Assembly (NCBI RefSeq): GCF_019711395.1
Contig: NZ_JAIGNL010000001.1
Span: 744,001-808,000, forward strand
Source of the DNA: Qipengyuania xiapuensis
GTDB taxonomy: Bacteria > Pseudomonadota > Alphaproteobacteria > Sphingomonadales > Sphingomonadaceae
DNA: 64,000 nucleotides
Reading direction: 5' to 3'
Below, one piece after another: positions 59,790 to 64,000 of this stretch. Made by a program: the position numbers and the translations under genes. Under the pieces are notes generated by a model. That model saw only the letters and a list, made by a program, of their open reading frames with translations, was not told where the DNA came from and did not search any database. The stretch's first letter is position 1, and every line of letters begins with the position of its first letter.

Positions 59790-60853
59790 GCGGCCGGGTC
59801 CTCCTCTACGGCGCCACGGGCTATTCGGGCAGCGAGATCGCGCAGCGGCTGGTGGGTCATGTCGACCTCGTCATCGCTGGCCGGAATGCAGAGGCGCTGC
59901 AGGAGCTCAGCACCCATCTCGGCGTGCCATGGCGAAGCTTCGAAGTGGCCGACACCGCAGCAGCCACGGCTGCGCTCGCCGATGCGGACGTGCTGCTCAA
60001 TGCGGCGGGGCCCTATGCCGATACGGCCATGCCGCTCGCGCATGCCTGTCTCCATGCACGCACGCACTACCTCGATATCGGCGGCGAATGGCCGGTATTC
60101 GCAGCGCTGATGGAACTGGACGAAGTGGCCGAAAAGGCCGGGGTCATGCTCCTGCCCGGCGTAGGCCTGACGATCGCTGCGAGCGATTGCCTGCTGGCGC
60201 GCGCGGTCGAGCTCTGGCCCGATACGAAGGCTCTGCACCTCGGCATTTCGCGCGCGCACGCCATGTCGCGGGGTAGTGCAAAGAGCGCCGCTCGCCTGTT
60301 CGAACGCGGTGTCATCATGCGCGAGGATGGCCAGTTGCAAGCGGTCCCTCTGGGCGCCGCGCCGCGCTCATTCGATTTCGGTGAGGGCCTGCGCGACACG
60401 GTCGCCATGAGCTGGGCGGATGTCGTCACGGGCGAAAAGACGACTGGTGTCGCCAGCATCTCGGTCTATTCCGAACTGCCCTGGTGGCAGCGCGCTGCCT
60501 ATCGTGCGTCCGGTCTCTACGCCTCGCTCGCCGGCGCCGGTGCCTTGCGCAAGGCTGGCGCGCGCATGGCGGATAGCTGGCCGCGCTCGCCGGGAGAGGA
60601 AACCCGCAACGAGGGCGAATACGTCATGGTGGTCGAGGCGCTCGATCCCTGGCGTCGGAGCCGCAGCCTGCGGCTCAAGACGCTCGATGGCTACGGAACC
60701 ACCGTGCTGACCGCGAGCGCAGCGGCGGAAGGCGTGGCCATGGGACAGGCAGAGGCGGGCTTCAGGACACCTGCAGCAATATTCGGATCGCGCTTCATCG
60801 AGACGTGCGGTGCAGGAGTGTTCGAGCCGGTGACGGGAGTTCACGCGGCATGA
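59786..60853 (+). CDS. Saccharopine dehydrogenase-like NAD(P)-binding reductase
   Basis: 355 residues. N-terminal Rossmann fold 'RVLLYGATGYSGSEIAQRLV', then 'LVIAGRNAEALQELS' and 'DVLLNAAGPYADTAMPLAHACL...YLDIGGEW', the signature of the saccharopine-dehydrogenase/trans-acting enoyl reductase family. In its context it may reduce a double bond of a prenyl or acyl intermediate; that is inference. ATGA overlaps on both sides. Confidence 0.85.
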   Translation: MSGRVLLYGATGYSGSEIAQRLVGHVDLVIAGRNAEALQELSTHLGVPWRSFEVADTAAATAALADADVLLNAAGPYADTAMPLAHACLHARTHYLDIGGEWPVFAALMELDEVAEKAGVMLLPGVGLTIAASDCLLARAVELWPDTKALHLGISRAHAMSRGSAKSAARLFERGVIMREDGQLQAVPLGAAPRSFDFGEGLRDTVAMSWADVVTGEKTTGVASISVYSELPWWQRAAYRASGLYASLAGAGALRKAGARMADSWPRSPGEETRNEGEYVMVVEALDPWRRSRSLRLKTLDGYGTTVLTASAAAEGVAMGQAEAGFRTPAAIFGSRFIETCGAGVFEPVTGVHAA

Positions 60854-62001
60854 ACGGGGCACATGGCCAGATCCCGTACACCCAGTCGGCGGCCAGCCTC
60901 GACGTCCCGCCGCCGTATCATTTCCCCGGCGTCAACGTGAACACGTTCATCTGGGAAATGGATGTCAGCCTGATCAAGCATTACTGCGACACCTATCTCA
61001 ACATCGGGACGCCGGAGGAGCGCGGCTATACCTACCGGCCCGCCGTATTCTGGCCCTATGCGACCCTTCTGGTGCTCCAGTACCCGGTGATGATCAGCGC
61101 GGCCGTCGGTACCGACATGCCGCACGAGGTGCCATACTGCGATCGCGGCGTGATTTCGCAGACCGAGGTCTTCATCGCGCTTCCGGTCGTCCGCTACGGG
61201 CGCGGCCCCCTCGGCCTGCTGACCGAAAGCGCGCTCGAATGGGCGCTGCCCTTCATCGTCGTGGGCAACCCGATGTCATGCGTTTGCGGGCGCGAGATGC
61301 TGGGGCTCGGAAAGCTGCTTGCCGGGATCGAGTGCGGCCAGTCGACCTACCCGCGCAGTTTCAGGACACACATGACCCTGCCTGGCTGGGCGAACGACAA
61401 GCCCGACACGATGCAGGAGAACCTGACGATCCTCGACATCACGACGGGGCCGACGCTGCCGACCTTCCGCAAGCATTCGCCCAGCGTGGAATCGCTCGCC
61501 ACGGCGCTGTCGAGCAGGGACATGGGCTGGCTCATGGGGCAGATGCAGAGCGTCTCCAATATGATCGACCAAGCATCGATGGAGATGATCCCGACCGAAA
61601 TGCGCACGATCGGCCTCAAGCAGTATCGCGACGCAGCCGATCCGAACCGCGCGGTCTACCAGGCGCTGACCTCGTGCCGCTCGCACTATTCGAACATCCG
61701 CAATTTCGAGTTCTATGACGAGAAGGATGTCACGATCGAGTTCAACGACGAGGGCAGCTTCCACGAGCTACTCAACCTGTTCTTCCGCCTGCCGAAAGAG
61801 CCCACCGGGGAGAAGATCAAAGTCGATGCTCAGGCAGCTTTCAAGTTCGAGGCCGACATCGATTTCGACCAGATGCGCATCATCCGCAATGTCCCGATCC
61901 AGGATCGTTTCGGCCATTACGTCACCGAGGGCAGCGAGGACCTTGCCTCCCCGTGGTTCAGGCCGTGGCGCGGCTTTTTTGCGGGAAGGAAGGGCCGATG
62001 A
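60850..62001 (+). CDS. Acetoacetate decarboxylase-like protein (copy 1)
   Basis: 383 residues. The region 'TEVFIALPVVRYGRGPLGLLTE...VGNPMSCVCGREMLGLGKLLAGIECG' resembles the acetoacetate decarboxylase superfamily, where 'GRE..G.PK' lines the active site and the Lys forms a Schiff base. Here that stretch is 'GREMLGLGKLLA', keeping a Lys. It is longer than classical ADC (about 250) with an extra C-terminal part. ATGA overlaps with both neighbours. Activity not assured. Confidence 0.65.
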   Translation: MNGAHGQIPYTQSAASLDVPPPYHFPGVNVNTFIWEMDVSLIKHYCDTYLNIGTPEERGYTYRPAVFWPYATLLVLQYPVMISAAVGTDMPHEVPYCDRGVISQTEVFIALPVVRYGRGPLGLLTESALEWALPFIVVGNPMSCVCGREMLGLGKLLAGIECGQSTYPRSFRTHMTLPGWANDKPDTMQENLTILDITTGPTLPTFRKHSPSVESLATALSSRDMGWLMGQMQSVSNMIDQASMEMIPTEMRTIGLKQYRDAADPNRAVYQALTSCRSHYSNIRNFEFYDEKDVTIEFNDEGSFHELLNLFFRLPKEPTGEKIKVDAQAAFKFEADIDFDQMRIIRNVPIQDRFGHYVTEGSEDLASPWFRPWRGFFAGRKGR

Positions 62002-63152
62002 CCGAATTCATCAGCTCCTTCTGGTTCAACCAGCTCCTACCGCCATGGAAATCGGACGGCGCGCGCGGGTGGGTCTTCGTCATCGAAGTCCCGCACGAGG
62101 ACGTGCAGGGATATCTCGACCGCGAGTTCAACCTGGCGGCCCCCGACCGGGCACCCTATTACTACGAGGCCTTTCCCGGGCGCACCTTCGGCATCCTTCG
62201 TTTCATCGACCATCCCTGCTTCTACAGCGGGAAGGCGACCGAAGAGGGGCGCAACCGCATCCAGCACAAGGAACTGACCTGGACCTTCCCGGCCTACCGG
62301 CACCCGGTCACGAAGGACAATCTGGTCCATCGCGATACGGCGGTCGTCTGGATCCAGCCCTTCTCGTTCGACAACAACAGCTACTTCATGTTCTCGAGCC
62401 GCGAGGTGCTGGGGAACGAGACCCAGATGGCCGTGATCGACAGCCAGGAGGCGATGGGCGGGCCCGGGCTGCGCGTCGATGTCGGCGTGCAGGGCATGCG
62501 CAAGTTCAAGCCGAGCGCGACCAGCCACAAGATCGGTGCCTTCGCGATCGAAGTCGACAACAAGGCGAAGACCGAGGACGGACAGAAGATCATCGAATCC
62601 AGCCCCGATCTCGATCGCTTCATCGGGACGCTTTCCGGCTCGGTGAACTTCGCACCGCCGCCCGAAGCGGAAGGCACGCTCCAGACTGGTGGTGTCAGCC
62701 CCTTCGCGGTGTTCCAGGGCGCGATACAGGATACGGTCAAGCAATTCCGCGACGTGTTCGACTGGGACGTAGCGGCCTATCGCGCGCTGGTGTCCTCGAG
62801 GCTGCGCTATACCGACGTGAAAGACCCCAAATTCTACGACGGGAAATATATCGATATCCGTCTCATGTGGTCGGACAGCCTCAAGGAAACCTTCACCTCG
62901 TTCTTTTCGGTCGAAGCCCCCGAAAGCCCGCCCGAACAGGAAGACGCCGTTCCCGGATATGGCGGGGGCTGGGGCGACAACGGGATCGGCTATCCGCTCG
63001 GCAAGGAACTGCCGAAAGACGATCTGATCGACTGGCAGATGCCCTCGGTGAAGCTGGATGTCGCGCTGGCGATTTCCTTTACTGCCAATGCGGAGATTTC
63101 AGCCGAGGGGACGCTCTTTACCTATGGCCACGATGGCACTCACGCCGGCTGA
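61998..63152 (+). CDS. Acetoacetate decarboxylase-like protein (copy 2)
   Basis: 384 residues, apparent distant paralogue of the previous gene: same length and domain order, with 'WIQPFSFDNNSYFMFSSREVLGNETQMAVID' where copy 1 has its 'GREMLG' stretch. The Lys of that motif is not seen here, so this copy may be a non-catalytic partner. The C-terminal part is 'LALAISFTANAEISAEGTLF'-like beta structure. Last gene of the cluster; its end overlaps the convergent TPR gene by 13 bp. Confidence 0.6.
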   Translation: MTEFISSFWFNQLLPPWKSDGARGWVFVIEVPHEDVQGYLDREFNLAAPDRAPYYYEAFPGRTFGILRFIDHPCFYSGKATEEGRNRIQHKELTWTFPAYRHPVTKDNLVHRDTAVVWIQPFSFDNNSYFMFSSREVLGNETQMAVIDSQEAMGGPGLRVDVGVQGMRKFKPSATSHKIGAFAIEVDNKAKTEDGQKIIESSPDLDRFIGTLSGSVNFAPPPEAEGTLQTGGVSPFAVFQGAIQDTVKQFRDVFDWDVAAYRALVSSRLRYTDVKDPKFYDGKYIDIRLMWSDSLKETFTSFFSVEAPESPPEQEDAVPGYGGGWGDNGIGYPLGKELPKDDLIDWQMPSVKLDVALAISFTANAEISAEGTLFTYGHDGTHAG

Positions 63153-64000
63153 GCTTTCTGCGCATCGCGTGCGCTGCGCATTTCTCTCTTGAAATCGTAC
63201 GGTACCCAGCCTGCCGTATCCGGCCACTTGCCGGTGGCGATCCAGTAGTCCGCAAGCCCCAGCTGCGCGCACAATTCAGCAAAGCGTGGCAGCTTCGCCA
63301 CCTCGCTCCAGGGTCCGAGAAGGACGCCGGGATAGTAGCCCCCGGGACGCGCTCCCTGCGGGTGGAAAACGAAGCTGTAGTCCGACTTGAGGGCCACATC
63401 GAGCGCGAATTCTCCTCCCTTCAGGTCGGCGAGCGACTGGATAAGGTTGAGCGGTACCGAGCCGATCTTGTCCAGCAGGCCGACATACCGCTCCACACGC
63501 CGCTCGACGAGTTCGGGGTCCTTGGTGCGGGCAGCTTCGGCAAAGGCTATGGTCGCGCGCAGGTCGCGGGCCGTCCAACCCTCGAATCGGTCGACGTCCT
63601 GCAGCGTCTCGTCGTGAAGGTCCCAGAAACCCAGCGATGCGGAAAAGCCCATTAGTGAGATCATGATGCCGGCATTGTCGGGCCAGCGCCGATGCAGCTC
63701 GCGGTGCATCTGCATGCTGGTTTCGTAATTACCGACGTAGGTATGCATCTGCGCGACGTGCAGCCGCGCGGCGGGCATCAGCGGATTGAGCTCGCTCGCC
63801 TTCAGCGCCATCTCCAGCGCTTCCTTGAAACGGCCCACGGTCCAGTAGAAATGGCTCATCTCGGTGAGCGCCGAGGGATCGTTGGGCGAGACGGTAATCG
63901 CCTTGGTGAGCAGCTTCTCGCGCTCGCGATAGGCTCCCCAGGGTTCGAGCAGCGCCTGCGCGAGATAGGCTTCGCCGCGATTGTGATCGAGCGCGAGCGC
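63140..64000 (-). CDS. TPR-repeat protein (partial, start outside the window)
   Basis: The last 286 codons are visible; the frame is open to the window edge. TPR-like helix pairs are seen: 'AYLAQALLEPWGAYREREKLLTKAITVSPNDPSALTEMSHFYW', 'GRFKEALEMALKASELNPLMPAARLHVAQ', and a more divergent C-terminal helical region ending 'WVPYDFKREMRSARDAQKAQPA'. Similar C-termini occur behind winged-helix (CadC-type) or TIR N-termini in this group; the N-terminus here is unknown. Confidence 0.75.
   Translation of the reverse strand, partial: ALALDHNRGEAYLAQALLEPWGAYREREKLLTKAITVSPNDPSALTEMSHFYWTVGRFKEALEMALKASELNPLMPAARLHVAQMHTYVGNYETSMQMHRELHRRWPDNAGIMISLMGFSASLGFWDLHDETLQDVDRFEGWTARDLRATIAFAEAARTKDPELVERRVERYVGLLDKIGSVPLNLIQSLADLKGGEFALDVALKSDYSFVFHPQGARPGGYYPGVLLGPWSEVAKLPRFAELCAQLGLADYWIATGKWPDTAGWVPYDFKREMRSARDAQKAQPA

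Overview
The window is GC-rich chromosomal DNA from an alphaproteobacterium, most likely a carotenoid-forming member of the Sphingomonadales (Erythrobacteraceae type). This rests on crtZ, gcrA, a zeta-type ATPase inhibitor gene, several TonB-dependent receptors and the gene order rimP-nusA-infB-rbfA-truB-rpsO-pnp. The taxonomic assignment is inference from gene content. I saw no insertion sequence, prophage, CRISPR array or replication origin. Because GC at third codon positions is high, many long opposite-strand frames are shadows and were left out.

Layout. 1-6.1 kb: end of an aldo/keto reductase, a response regulator with a degenerate receiver, then an outer-membrane unit of a TonB receptor and a surface lipoprotein, divergent from a small TPR-like protein. 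6.2-14 kb: a tightly overlapping type IV secretion operon virB1-2-3-4-6-9-10-11 that has no virB5, virB7, virB8, virD4 or relaxase here. 14-17 kb: a second TonB receptor. 17-25 kb: queuosine-precursor transporter, tRNA-Arg(UCU), a Nudix hydrolase, a candidate small RNA, grxD-bolA-ATPase inhibitor, quinone reductase, leuD/leuC with a small membrane ORF between them, a thioesterase, crtZ and small proteins. 25-34 kb: a membrane TIR-TPR protein, then sufE and a large phage-shock operon under a near-perfect sigma-54 promoter, divergent from pspF. That operon carries pspA, pspB and pspC followed by seven small membrane-protein genes, six of which repeat a PspB-like coiled-coil motif. 34-48 kb: the transcription/translation core (rimP, nusA, ylxR-L7Ae, infB, rbfA, truB, rpsO, pnp) interrupted by two thioesterase paralogues, a DUF1697 gene, an AbgT transporter, tdk and a site-2 protease. 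48-55.5 kb: two methyltransferase-fold proteins, a diguanylate cyclase, gcrA, an ABC-2 permease, a channel-like protein and a SLOG-like membrane protein. 55.6-63.2 kb: a six-gene, translationally coupled cluster (FAD oxidoreductase, Lys/Ala/Pro-tailed protein, polyprenyl synthase, saccharopine-dehydrogenase-like reductase, two acetoacetate-decarboxylase-like proteins) preceded by a 20-residue leader ORF. The window ends in a partial TPR gene.

The two stretches most likely to hold undescribed biology are the expanded Psp operon (28.0-31.8 kb) and the isoprenoid-like cluster (55.6-63.2 kb). The reduced VirB operon and a candidate sRNA at 19.06-19.16 kb come next. All functional calls are from reading motifs and context; no database search was run.
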